Of a stretch of 18,874 nucleotides of DNA, positions 1 through 6,557 are shown one piece after another. Both the position numbers and the translations under genes were made by a program. The notes beneath the pieces were generated by a model that saw nothing but the letters and a program-made list of their open reading frames with translations, did no database searches and had not been told where the DNA came from. Every line of letters starts with the position of its first letter. The first letter of the stretch is position 1. This stretch comes from Lachnospiraceae bacterium UBA7182 (GTDB lineage Bacteria > Bacillota > Clostridia > Lachnospirales > Lachnospiraceae), in the NCBI GenBank assembly GCA_002491115.1, contig DKVI01000117.1:1-18874 (forward strand). The letters run 5' to 3'.

Positions 1-40
1 AAACCTTCGTGAAACAACCCTAGCGTCGGTTCCTTTTTGG

Positions 41-69
41 TAGACATCGTTTTCCATCGGTGGTATAAT
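41..69 (+). promoter_or_regulatory. Probable sigma-A promoter of the small membrane protein gene
   Basis: TAGACA (41-46) and TATAAT (64-69) are separated by 17 bp. This is 5/6 and 6/6 against the vegetative consensus, with the start point expected near 76. It lies 60 bp before the ATG at 129. Nothing recognisable was seen in bases 1-40. Confidence 0.6.
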
Positions 70-128
70 TCCATTGGCAGGATTTTTCATGCCACGGACA
101 GAAAGTATTGCAGGAAAAGGAGAGGAAT

Positions 129-350
129 ATGTTTACTGTTATATTTATAATAGCCTTAGTATGGCTGGTCTGGAAAATCATAGTGTTGGGGCTCAGGGCG
201 ACATGGGGAGTTGCAAAGCTGGTATGTACAGTTTTGCTCCTGCCCGGCTTTTTGATCCTTCTTGTATGCGCAGGACTTATGTATATCGCGATGCCGCTTC
301 TGATTATTGCCGGAGTTTTTGCAATGATCCGCGGGATGCTCACAAAATAG
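129..350 (+). CDS. Small integral membrane protein, 73 residues, unknown function
   Basis: The reading frame is almost entirely hydrophobic, with three likely membrane segments (about residues 2-22, 31-50 and 51-68) separated by short polar or basic turns, and it ends in MLTK. An in-frame TTG at 108 exists, but the ATG at 129 is preferred because AGGAGAGG lies immediately upstream at about 7 bp. It has its own consensus promoter (41-69) and a terminator starting at its stop codon, so it looks monocistronic. I do not recognise a family. Small proteins of this type are common beside metal or stress genes, but the sequence gives no functional residue to argue from. Confidence 0.6.
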   Translation: MFTVIFIIALVWLVWKIIVLGLRATWGVAKLVCTVLLLPGFLILLVCAGLMYIAMPLLIIAGVFAMIRGMLTK

Positions 351-370
351 GCCGAAACGGCCTGTTTTTG
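349..370 (+). terminator. Rho-independent terminator after the small membrane protein
   Basis: Stem AGGCCG (349-354) pairs with CGGCCT (358-363) across a 3-nt AAA loop, followed by GTTTTTG. The left arm overlaps the TAG stop codon. Confidence 0.8.
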
Positions 371-390
371 TGGGTCGTTATTTTACTATA

Positions 391-412
391 GATATTGAAA
401 TTTTTCGATATC
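391..412. promoter_or_regulatory. Probable ArsR/SmtB operator
   Basis: Half site GATATTGAAA (391-400), a TT centre, and half site TTTCGATATC (403-412) form a 10-2-10 inverted repeat with a single mismatch. The ATATTGAA...TTC.ATAT pattern is typical of SmtB/CadC/CzrA-type operators. It lies 36 bp before the regulator start codon, in the likely promoter region, and would give metal-relieved autorepression. The promoter hexamers themselves are weak (TTGTGG at 368, then GATATT at 391 overlapping the operator) and I do not call them firmly. Confidence 0.65.
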
Positions 413-447
413 CATGATAGAGTATGGAGTAAGGAGAGTGGAATTAT

Positions 448-879
448 ATGACAGATGAATATATGCGTGTTTTCCGCGCGTTTACGGACAAAAACCGGAT
501 TCAGATATTAGAACTGTTGTGCGGCGGGGAGCAGTGTGCGTGCGTTTTGCTGGAGGATTTAAAGATCAGTCAGCCGACCTTGTCCCACCATATGAAGATT
601 CTCTGCAATTCAGGGATTGTCACCTGCCGGCGTGTCGGCCCATGGAACTATTATTCGATCAATACGGATGGCTGCAGTTACGCCAGTCGTCTTTTGGAGA
701 TCGTTGCGCAGAAGAAACTTGGCACGACATTAAAAATCATGGCGTTTTTATACCGTCCTTTGTACTTATGCAAAGGGCGGCATAAAGAACATAAAAAAGC
801 TGCATCCGTATGCTGCTGCTGCGAGGCGGCAAGGCAGAAGGAATGCGGCGGAACTATAACAGGGGGTATTTTAAAATGA
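448..879 (+). CDS. ArsR/SmtB-family metalloregulator with a cysteine-rich C-terminus
   Basis: Predicted cytosolic winged-helix repressor of 143 residues. The winged helix occupies about residues 5-88, with a recognition helix around 40-53 (SQPTLSHHMKIL). Candidate metal or metalloid ligands are C25, C30 and C32, lying where ArsR proteins carry their arsenic-binding CxC in the helix before the recognition helix, plus C53 and C60. Beyond the normal ArsR length is a basic tail with C108, four consecutive cysteines (122-125) and C133, which could be a second thiol metal site. The start is set by AAGGAGAG about 9 bp upstream. The stop overlaps the next start by 4 bp (ATGA), so the two products are translationally coupled. 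The operator-like palindrome at 391-412 suggests autoregulation. Which metal is sensed cannot be read from the sequence. Confidence 0.88.
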   Translation: MTDEYMRVFRAFTDKNRIQILELLCGGEQCACVLLEDLKISQPTLSHHMKILCNSGIVTCRRVGPWNYYSINTDGCSYASRLLEIVAQKKLGTTLKIMAFLYRPLYLCKGRHKEHKKAASVCCCCEAARQKECGGTITGGILK

Positions 880-1997
880 AACAAAACACAAAGTACATGG
901 TGACCAGCGGTTTTCTGGGAGCCGGGAAGACCACATCCATGATTGCGTTCGCGCAGTCCGTCAACAGGCGTTACGGAAAAGCGGCAATCCTTGCCAATGA
1001 TCTGGGGGCAAGCAACATCGTGGACGCCGATTATACGGCGACTACGGATGTTCTCACGACCAGTATCACAGGAAACTGCATCTGCTACCAGCATGAGAAC
1101 CTGGTAGACAAGCTGCACCAGCTGAAAGCAGAGGGTGCGATGGTGATCTTCTCGGATATTCCAGGCTGCGGCATCGGCGCGCTTGACAATGTATATCTGG
1201 AACTGGAAAAGCGCGAGCCTGGAGAATTTGACCTGATGCCGTTTACCTGCATCGTTGACCCGGAACATTTAAGGATGATCATGCCGGAGAAGGCAAACCT
1301 TCATCTTCCTTCCGAAATGTGCTTTCTTCTCGATGCCCAGATGGCGGAAGCAGATCTTATTGTGCTGAACAAAACAGACCTGCTGGACCAGAATGAACGG
1401 GACAGACGCATGGCGTTTATCCATACGGCTTATCCGGACGTCCCTGTGATGGCCATGTCCGCACGGACCGGCGAAGGTGTCGATGAAGTGGTCGATTACC
1501 TGATGACCCACAAAGCCCCGGCCAGACATAAGGAAATCGGTTATGGCTCAGAAGCGTTTATTGCAGCCGAAAACCTGTTGAGCTGGTATAACCGCCGGGT
1601 TTTCCTGGAAGAAAAAGAAGACAAAAACGTAGATTTTAACAAAGTAATCGGAGATATCTTTGAAGGTATCCGGGAAGGGCTTAAACAACATGAAGATAAT
1701 GTGCCTCATCTGAAAGCATTCGCTTCCGGCACGGACGGCGACTTCTTTAAGGCGAGCCTTCTTGGCATAGACTATGAGACGGAGTACGCCAGAAAACTGG
1801 CCCATTCCTACAGCGCGCTCTCCGTCGTTATAAATGCCAGGGCGGCTGCGGATTCTCAGGTGATGGCCGATATTGTTGAAAAGGCTTTAGACCAGGTGGA
1901 GGAAAAATACAACCTGAAAGCACGCACATTTTTCATAGAAACCTTTGGGATGACAGAAGAAGGAAAAGGCAACGGGGGGCGTGCTTCCAGATATTAA
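876..1997 (+). CDS. CobW/P47K-like G3E GTPase (putative metallochaperone)
   Basis: P-loop GTPase of the G3E class (relatives of HypB, UreG, CobW and MeaB), 373 residues. Walker A GFLGAGKTT is at 12-20, the G4 motif NKTD at 165-168 and a G5-like SAR at 195-197. GNCICYQ at 67-72 sits where CobW/ZNG proteins have the CxCC metal-binding loop; here the third cysteine is replaced by tyrosine. DIPGCG at 94-99 is the probable Walker B/G3 region. The C-terminal half does not look like the usual CobW C-terminal domain. The ATG at 876 is preferred over an upstream in-frame start at 810 because AGGGGG (861-866) precedes it and it makes the ATGA overlap with the regulator gene. Family members use GTP hydrolysis to insert metals or cobalamin into enzymes; with an ArsR partner, metal trafficking is the best guess. 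The substrate is unknown. Confidence 0.82.
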   Translation: MKQNTKYMVTSGFLGAGKTTSMIAFAQSVNRRYGKAAILANDLGASNIVDADYTATTDVLTTSITGNCICYQHENLVDKLHQLKAEGAMVIFSDIPGCGIGALDNVYLELEKREPGEFDLMPFTCIVDPEHLRMIMPEKANLHLPSEMCFLLDAQMAEADLIVLNKTDLLDQNERDRRMAFIHTAYPDVPVMAMSARTGEGVDEVVDYLMTHKAPARHKEIGYGSEAFIAAENLLSWYNRRVFLEEKEDKNVDFNKVIGDIFEGIREGLKQHEDNVPHLKAFASGTDGDFFKASLLGIDYETEYARKLAHSYSALSVVINARAAADSQVMADIVEKALDQVEEKYNLKARTFFIETFGMTEEGKGNGGRASRY

Positions 1998-2482
1998 CTG
2001 GCGCGGATGACTCCGCATCCGATTTTTTCTCCGGAATTGCCGGAAGGCTGACTGGTAAAATCGTCTGCCATGCTGTGAATCACGACAGATCTTCCCAGAA
2101 TGTTATCCACAAAGAACCGCTTGTCATAAAATACCAGATAAGCATACCCCTGATTGCCCAAAAGAGGGGGCAGATCTCCGGCGTGTTGGGGATGCAGTGT
2201 TTTTCCGGGATTGTAGTGATTGCCTGTCTGATCAAAAGGTTTGGTGCAGTTGCCGGATTCATGGATATGCATACCAAAAAAGCTGCTGGAACCCGGCGTG
2301 CCGGCATGGGGAAGCCCGAAGATTTCGGCTTCGACCAGAACCCCGCCGTAAGAAGTCTGATAAAATTTTACAGAACCTCCAAGCTGGGGCTGTGAATCAT
2401 TTCCTGTGATCCATGCAACTGCGGCGGGACTGGTATGTGTCAGAAGATACTGAAAATGAGAAGCAGGAGTAGGTTGATACAT
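1994..2482 (-). CDS. sodC: Cu/Zn superoxide dismutase family protein, no signal peptide
   Basis: Dismutation of superoxide to peroxide and oxygen. The Greek-key SOD signatures are present in 162 residues: copper ligands H72 and H74 (MHIHESG), bridging H89 (GNHYNP), zinc ligands H97, H100 and D103, and copper ligand H136 (GRSVVIHSMADD). The disulfide cysteines correspond to C79 and C156. The zinc loop is about six residues shorter than in eukaryotic SOD1. The catalytic arginine (SOD1 R143) is replaced by K153. The N-terminus has no signal peptide or lipobox, unlike many exported bacterial SodC proteins, so the product is probably cytosolic. AAGAGGT lies about 7 bp before the start. The gene is tail-to-tail with the GTPase gene; the two stop codons share bases 1995-1996. 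Confidence 0.9.
   Translation of the reverse strand: MYQPTPASHFQYLLTHTSPAAVAWITGNDSQPQLGGSVKFYQTSYGGVLVEAEIFGLPHAGTPGSSSFFGMHIHESGNCTKPFDQTGNHYNPGKTLHPQHAGDLPPLLGNQGYAYLVFYDKRFFVDNILGRSVVIHSMADDFTSQPSGNSGEKIGCGVIRAS
2004..2028 (+). terminator. Terminator of the GTPase operon, embedded in the 3' end of sodC
   Basis: CGGATG (2004-2009) pairs with CATCCG (2016-2021) around ACTCCG, then A and six T (2023-2028). It lies just past the GTPase stop codon. The same bases encode the last residues of the opposite-strand SOD. Confidence 0.65.
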
Positions 2483-2508
2483 AAAGCTACCTCTTAGTTT
2501 CCTTTCTA

Positions 2509-2542
2509 TATCATATGCGGAAAATACCCGCAGGTTATCATA
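2509..2542 (-). promoter_or_regulatory. Probable sodC upstream control region
   Basis: Upstream of sodC is an inverted repeat TGCGG-N7-CCGCA (2516-2532) flanked on both sides by the 7-mer TATCATA (2509-2515 and 2536-2542). On the minus strand the inner copy gives TATGAT, a good -10 hexamer (about 2510-2515), but I see no good -35 17 bp away. The arrangement suggests a regulated promoter; no regulator is assigned. Confidence 0.35.
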
Positions 2543-2585
2543 CGGCGAAGAAATCCACGAGAATCGGTTTCTTCGCCGTTTTTAT
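2543..2585 (+). terminator. Strong hairpin with T-tract, facing the two-component genes
   Basis: CGGCGAAGAAA (2543-2553) pairs perfectly with TTTCTTCGCCG (2568-2578) around a 14-nt loop, followed by GTTTTTATG-like T-rich sequence. The T-tract orientation is plus, yet no plus-strand gene ends just before it (sodC is on the minus strand and diverges). It may block antisense read-through from the sodC region into the two-component operon, or be a remnant. Confidence 0.65.
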
Positions 2586-2589
2586 GAAT

Positions 2590-2606
2590 TGTAAGAGAAT
2601 CGTAAG
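2590..2606 (+). promoter_or_regulatory. Probable OmpR-family binding site (direct repeat)
   Basis: TGTAAG (2590-2595), 5 bp, CGTAAG (2601-2606): a hexamer direct repeat with an 11-bp period, the spacing used by PhoP/WalR-type dimers. It lies just upstream of the putative promoter at 2616-2644 and suggests autoregulation by the response regulator. Confidence 0.45.
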
Positions 2607-2615
2607 TTTTATCTC

Positions 2616-2653
2616 TTAAAATCGACGGATATTTTTGTTATGATAATCATAAC
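2616..2653 (+). promoter_or_regulatory. Putative promoter of the two-component operon overlapping a palindrome
   Basis: TTAAAA (2616-2621), a 17-bp spacer and TATGAT (2639-2644) match the consensus at 4/6 and 5/6. The -10 lies inside a perfect 17-bp palindrome GTTATGAT-A-ATCATAAC (2637-2653), a possible repressor site. Confidence 0.45.
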
Positions 2654-2715
2654 AGCACCGTAACTGCAAAGGTGCCAGGCAGTTAAGATGCGAAAGAATG
2701 ACAGGGAGAAAGAAT

Positions 2716-3423
2716 ATGGAGGATATACAGACAATCCTTGTGGCGGATGACGACAAGGAGATCGTAAGAGTTTTAAGCCGGCTTTTGGAACTGGAAGGAT
2801 ACAGAGCGATTCCTGCTTATAATGGGATGGAGGCTTTGGAGCGCCTGATGGAAGAGACGATACACCTGATTCTTCTGGATGTGATGATGCCCAGGCTGGA
2901 CGGCCTTTCCACGCTGATGGAGGTCAGAAGAAAGAAAAATATCCCGGTTATCATCCTGTCGGCAAAGACGGAGGAAAGCGACAAAGTACTGGGGTTATCC
3001 ATGGGCGCTGACGACTATGTGGCGAAACCTTTTCAGACGGCTGAACTGATGGCGCGAATCCGCTCACAGCTTCGGCGTTATATGACGCTGGGAGATGTAA
3101 ACAGGCAGGAAAGCCGGGACAGCCGAATCTGCACCGGCGGGCTTATACTGGACCTGAACGGAAAAGAACTTTTTGTAGACGGGGAGAAAGTAAAACTTAC
3201 GGCTACGGAGTATAAGATCACAGAGTTTCTGATGCACCATTTAGGACAGGTATTTTCTGCGGAGGAAATCTACTCCAGCGTCTGGAATGAAGAAGCCTAT
3301 GCGGTGGAAAATACAGTTATGGTACATATCCGGCGGATACGGGAAAAGATAGAGATCGATACAAAAAATCCAAAATATTTAAAGGTGGTGTGGGGCATTG
3401 GATACAAGATGGAAAAGATTTAG
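2716..3423 (+). CDS. OmpR/PhoB-family response regulator
   Basis: Two-domain DNA-binding response regulator, 235 residues, normal length for the family. The receiver domain (about 5-118) has the acidic DDD at 11-13, phospho-acceptor D55 in LILLDVMMPRLDG, S82 and K104 (AKPF). A winged-helix effector (about 138-235) carries the typical LTATEYK and VHIRRIREKIE stretches. An in-frame ATG at 2698 has no ribosome binding site; the ATG at 2716 follows AGGGAG at 7 bp and is chosen. The 3' end overlaps the kinase gene by 26 bp, so the pair is co-translated. The direct repeat at 2590-2606 suggests autoregulation. The regulon is unknown; no resistance or transport genes adjoin. Confidence 0.93.
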   Translation: MEDIQTILVADDDKEIVRVLSRLLELEGYRAIPAYNGMEALERLMEETIHLILLDVMMPRLDGLSTLMEVRRKKNIPVIILSAKTEESDKVLGLSMGADDYVAKPFQTAELMARIRSQLRRYMTLGDVNRQESRDSRICTGGLILDLNGKELFVDGEKVKLTATEYKITEFLMHHLGQVFSAEEIYSSVWNEEAYAVENTVMVHIRRIREKIEIDTKNPKYLKVVWGIGYKMEKI

Positions 3424-4984
3424 ATACGGAACGGAGGATACGAATCCGTCCTGGAGCTTTTATGGAGTGGTTATATGTCTGAGCTTTACTCTGATTTTCT
3501 GCGGCGCGGCAGGCGACAACGACTACTGGTGGATCGTAGGCTGCGGGTTTACCATACTTTCTGTCATGTTCCTGGCATATCTGAATATTCAGATGGGAAA
3601 CGGAAAGGACGATCCGGTTCCCATCAGGCTGCTGGATGGGAAATGGCCGGATTTATGGCTTGCGCTGTTTTTATGCGGGGTGTATCTGAACCGGCATCTG
3701 CTGTGGAGCAGATATAACATGGCGGTAAACCGGGTCTTTGACCGGATCGGGTTTATGGATGAATTTTTTGTTCTGTTCCTGTTTCTCTTCTTTTCCACCG
3801 TATCGGTAGCTGCGGCCGTTGTCTTTCTGGTTATGTCCCTGACCCGGCATCTGTATAAAAACAAATGGATGAAAACCTTGTTTTTTTACCGCCTGTCAGG
3901 AAGACTTAAAAGGGAAAGAAGAAAGTTTTATGAAGCACAGGCAAGTCTGACGTCGCAGGGAAAAGCCGTCAGGATATGGAGGCGCAGGCGCCTTTGCTTT
4001 TTGTGCCTGCGGTTCGCGCTGGCTTCCATTGTGCTTCTGTATGCAGGGGCTGTCTATGGAGAGGAAGATATGGCATTTCTTCTGTTTGCAGCCGCGGCGG
4101 TGTTTTTTGCAGCCGATGTCCGGTCTGTCATGCGCACAGCCAGGGAGATCGGAGTGCTGGTAAGCGAGATTCAGGAGCTGTCAGAAGATGACTGCCAGAC
4201 CAAAGAGCCCGTTCTGCCTCCAAATTCTCTGTTCCGCACTTCTGAGGAAGAGCTGCTGACCATTCAAAAGGTTAAAAAAGAGAGCGTGGAGAAGCAGCTT
4301 CAAAGCGAGCGGATGAAAGTGGATCTGATTACGAACGTATCCCACGATCTGAAGACGCCGCTGACTGCCATGGTGGGCTGTATCGACCTTCTGGCCAAGA
4401 CAGATGGTCTTCCTCAGGAGGCGAAAGATTATGTGGCGCTGTTGTCGGTGAAGGCAGTGCGGCTTCGGGAGATGATCCAGGATGTATTTGATATGGCGAA
4501 AGCCACCAGCGGCGGCCAGGATCTGCATATGGAGCGTCTGGATATGGTGCGTCTGCTCCGCCAGACAGCGGCCGACATGCAGGAACGCATGGACGCGTCG
4601 GGGCTTATTTTCCGTATGAAGCTGGGCAAAGAAGAGCTTCTTTTTATGGGAGACGGAAAGAAACTTTACAGAGTCTATCAGAACTTGCTGGAAAATACGC
4701 TGAAATACTCCATGGCAGGCAGCAGGGTCTATATAGAAGCGGGAGAAAAGGACGGTAAAGTCCTGGCTTCCATCAAAAACACGTCGGATTGTGAGATGGA
4801 GTTTGACGCGGACGAGGTTGTGGAGCGCTTTACAAGGGGTGATAAAAGCCGGAGTACTGAGGGGAATGGACTGGGACTTGCCATCGCGCAGAGTTTTACC
4901 GTTGCCTGCGGCGGGGAATTTAAGGTGACGGTGGACGGGGATCTTTTTAAAGTGGAGACGGCATTTCGACTGGTAAATGTTTAA
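3398..4984 (+). CDS. Multi-spanning membrane sensor histidine kinase
   Basis: Cognate sensor kinase, 528 residues. The N-terminal half has about six membrane segments (roughly 22-36, 44-62, 86-97, 122-147, 201-219 and 224-240) and almost no extracellular domain, suggesting sensing within the membrane or through a partner protein. The HisKA phospho-acceptor is H316 in NVSHDLKTPLTA. The ATPase domain shows the N box around N433 (ENTLKYS) and the G2 box GNGLGL at 490-494. No ATG is available in frame near the start: the ATG at 3409 is in the regulator's frame. TTG at 3398 is preceded by AAAGGTGG at 9 bp and gives a cytosolic basic N-terminus before the first segment. Overlap with the regulator gene is 26 bp. 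No clear terminator follows. Confidence 0.9.
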   Translation: MDTRWKRFRYGTEDTNPSWSFYGVVICLSFTLIFCGAAGDNDYWWIVGCGFTILSVMFLAYLNIQMGNGKDDPVPIRLLDGKWPDLWLALFLCGVYLNRHLLWSRYNMAVNRVFDRIGFMDEFFVLFLFLFFSTVSVAAAVVFLVMSLTRHLYKNKWMKTLFFYRLSGRLKRERRKFYEAQASLTSQGKAVRIWRRRRLCFLCLRFALASIVLLYAGAVYGEEDMAFLLFAAAAVFFAADVRSVMRTAREIGVLVSEIQELSEDDCQTKEPVLPPNSLFRTSEEELLTIQKVKKESVEKQLQSERMKVDLITNVSHDLKTPLTAMVGCIDLLAKTDGLPQEAKDYVALLSVKAVRLREMIQDVFDMAKATSGGQDLHMERLDMVRLLRQTAADMQERMDASGLIFRMKLGKEELLFMGDGKKLYRVYQNLLENTLKYSMAGSRVYIEAGEKDGKVLASIKNTSDCEMEFDADEVVERFTRGDKSRSTEGNGLGLAIAQSFTVACGGEFKVTVDGDLFKVETAFRLVNV

Positions 4985-5004
4985 AAGTGAAGTTATTAAG
5001 CCCG

Positions 5005-5345
5005 GTGAAGATGCTTTCAAGCGCGGTACTTTCTAAAAGGAAGCGGAACCTGAGCGCTTCCCGTCCGATCACCCTGCACAGGTTTGCCATTGCTCCCGCA
5101 AAGTCTTCGGATTCCACGTCTTTTAATGTGACAGAGATGACTGGAAATTTTCCCATATAGGTTTCACAGAGTTCTTTTTCCTCCGCGACAGCAAGACCGT
5201 CAAAGAGTTTCGTGTCGCAGCCATAGGAGAAGAAGTATTTGAGCATACTCATGTTCAGAGATTTCCCAAACCGCCTGGGGCGTGTAAAGAGGTTCACTTC
5301 TCCCAGTTATGCAGAAGTTCTGTGATTTTTGCAGAGGAAAGAACG
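5005..5345 (-). pseudogene. Fragment of an AAA-ATPase-like protein (PF09820 type), frameshifted and truncated
   Basis: From the GTG at 5297, the minus strand reads NLFTRPRRFGKSLNMSMLKYFF, the diagnostic P-loop region of the clostridial AAA-ATPase-like/PD-(D/E)XK family, then continues to RFRFLLES before similarity stops. Just upstream, another frame reads ITELLHNW (about 5305-5328), the expected preceding segment. The two frames join as W-G-E-V-N if one G is restored in the GGG run at 5302-5304. In the present frame a TAA sits four codons before the GTG. Full proteins are about 500 residues, so both ends are missing. It looks like debris of a gene family that is often multicopy in gut Clostridia. 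Confidence 0.7.
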
Positions 5346-5399
5346 ACGACAAAAGCTATTACAAAAAGGAATATCTCCCGCGCTTGCGCTCCGCCTGTT

Positions 5400-5915
5400 T
5401 TATGCTATTCCTTAAAGGTTCCGGCAGTACAAGAGAAGAAAGCCCGTTTCCGAACAGGGCTTCCTCCCCGATACTGATCAGGGCGTCGGGAAAGGTAAAG
5501 AAAGTCAGGTTCTTACAGCGGAAAAAAGCCGGTCTTCGATCAGGCAGGGACACCCGCTCCAGGCGGTAATCCTCCCTGAACGTATCGGCAGGGATCTCGG
5601 TGATCCTGTCAGAGAGAGACTTCCCTGAGCTTCCCGCATCTTGCAAATACGCCTGTTTTAAATGTATAAAGGCTGCCAGTCATGACGACATACTCTAAAG
5701 CCGTGCAGTTTTGAAACGCGTTCGCGCCAGGAACATGCAGGCTTTTTGGCAGCGTAAGCCTACAAATAATATTGGAATTTGAAAAGGCGTCGTGCGAGAC
5801 GGTGGATGTACCCCCGGTATGGTCAGATCGGCCGTCGAAAAATCCGCAGCATTTTTTCGTGTGATTGTTGTCTTTAAGGAAATGGAAGAACCAGATTCCT
5901 GCATCAAAACAAGTT
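5400..5915 (-). pseudogene. Remnant of a BspA-like leucine-rich-repeat surface protein, two frameshifts
   Basis: Pieces of LRR_5-type repeats lie in successive frames on the minus strand: FSTADLTIPG; then GTSTVSHDAFSN, LTLPKSLHVPGANAFQNC and TALEYVVM; then ITEIPADTFREDYRLERVSLPD and LISIGEEALFGNGLSSLVLP. The first break is at a GGGGG run (about 5812-5816), where one extra G restores the frame. The second is at a TC run (about 5611-5619), where one extra TC restores it. BspA-like repeats form secreted or cell-wall proteins, but no signal peptide or anchor survives here. The flanks give no start or stop that would make a complete gene. Confidence 0.6.
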
Positions 5916-6180
5916 CCCTTTCACATAAGCCCGTGATGGAGACTATTATAAAGGGAATATCGTCAAAAATCAAGTCGATCCGGAATAAAAAGGTTGGAAG
6001 ACAAGTTGTTGACACACGCTTTTTTTCCGCGTTGTCTTTAAGGCCGCACAGAACAGGTACAGGGTATTCCTGATGTCCGGAAAAATTTAAATTTCGTCAC
6101 TTTTCACAAGAATTGAGGCAGGAAGAAGACCGAACAGCAACAATCTGCAAGAGGTATTACAAATAGGAATAGGAAGAATG
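5916..6180. other. No recognisable feature
   Basis: The stretch has a short minus-strand frame continuing upstream from the LRR remnant (about 5916-6015) without recognisable repeats, and then AT-rich sequence up to the riboswitch promoter. I see no start with a ribosome binding site and no RNA gene. Confidence 0.5.
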
Positions 6181-6209
6181 TTGACATTTTCCATAGACAG
6201 GTATATCAT
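6181..6209 (+). promoter_or_regulatory. Sigma-A promoter of the cobalamin-riboswitch locus
   Basis: TTGACA (6181-6186), a spacer of exactly 17 bp and TATCAT (6204-6209): 6/6 and 5/6 matches. The start point is expected near 6216, about 45 nt before the P1 stem of the riboswitch. Confidence 0.8.
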
Positions 6210-6262
6210 TCTTTACATAAAAACCAAAAACGCAGGAAGCGGAAACGACAATCTTTGTCACA

Positions 6263-6499
6263 AAACTGAATAGCGAAGAGGGCGGAATAATGCCGGATGA
6301 AAAGATCGAGTGATCCGGCAGTGAGGAAGCAGGGTGAAAGTCCCCATACAGCAGCGGTACTGTAAGCGTGAGGCCGTTCCAAAACACAGCATAGGCTGTG
6401 CGGGCAGAAAAGCCATCCACTGTGGATTTCCATGGGAAGGTAGGAAACGGACGCAGGAAACAGAGATGTTTCTATAACGCAAGTCAGGATATTCAATTT
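6263..6499 (+). ncRNA. Cobalamin riboswitch aptamer
   Basis: The conserved core is recognisable: GGAAGCAGGGTGAAAGTCCC followed by ACAGCAGCGGTACTGTAAG (about 6325-6366) and, at the 3' end, the B12 box GCAAGTCAGGATA (6479-6491). Closing stem P1 can form between AAACTGAAT (6263-6271) and ATTCAATTT (6491-6499) with one mismatch. An 8-bp hairpin TGCCGGAT/ATCCGGCA (6291-6320) precedes the core, as in other members. Length (about 237 nt) fits the family. Adenosylcobalamin or a related corrinoid should bind and switch the downstream terminator on. Downstream are transcobalamin-like secreted proteins, consistent with uptake functions. The ligand subclass (adenosyl or methyl/hydroxo) cannot be decided by eye. 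Confidence 0.92.
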
Positions 6500-6537
6500 C
6501 GTCCAGGCAATTGCAGGGTGTGCCCCTAAGCGGCCAG

Positions 6538-6557
6538 GTGTATAAAAACGCATACAC
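6538..6557 (+). promoter_or_regulatory. Candidate antiterminator hairpin of the riboswitch
   Basis: GTGTAT (6538-6543) can pair with ATACAC (6552-6557). ATACAC is also part of the left arm of the terminator, whose right arm contains a second GTGTAT (6588-6593). The two structures are mutually exclusive, as expected for a riboswitch expression platform. Confidence 0.45.

Noticed and set aside
810..875. Upstream in-frame start extending the GTPase by 22 residues
   Set aside because: It would overlap the ArsR tail by 70 bp without a ribosome site; ATG 876 has AGGGGG and the usual ATGA coupling.
678..1268. 196-residue minus-strand frame across the ArsR/GTPase junction
   Set aside because: It overlaps two well-supported plus-strand genes and shows no domain features or ribosome binding site.
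4181..5020. 279-residue open frame on the minus strand opposite the histidine kinase
   Set aside because: It lies entirely over conserved kinase catalytic motifs of the plus strand and has no family resemblance; it is a shadow frame.
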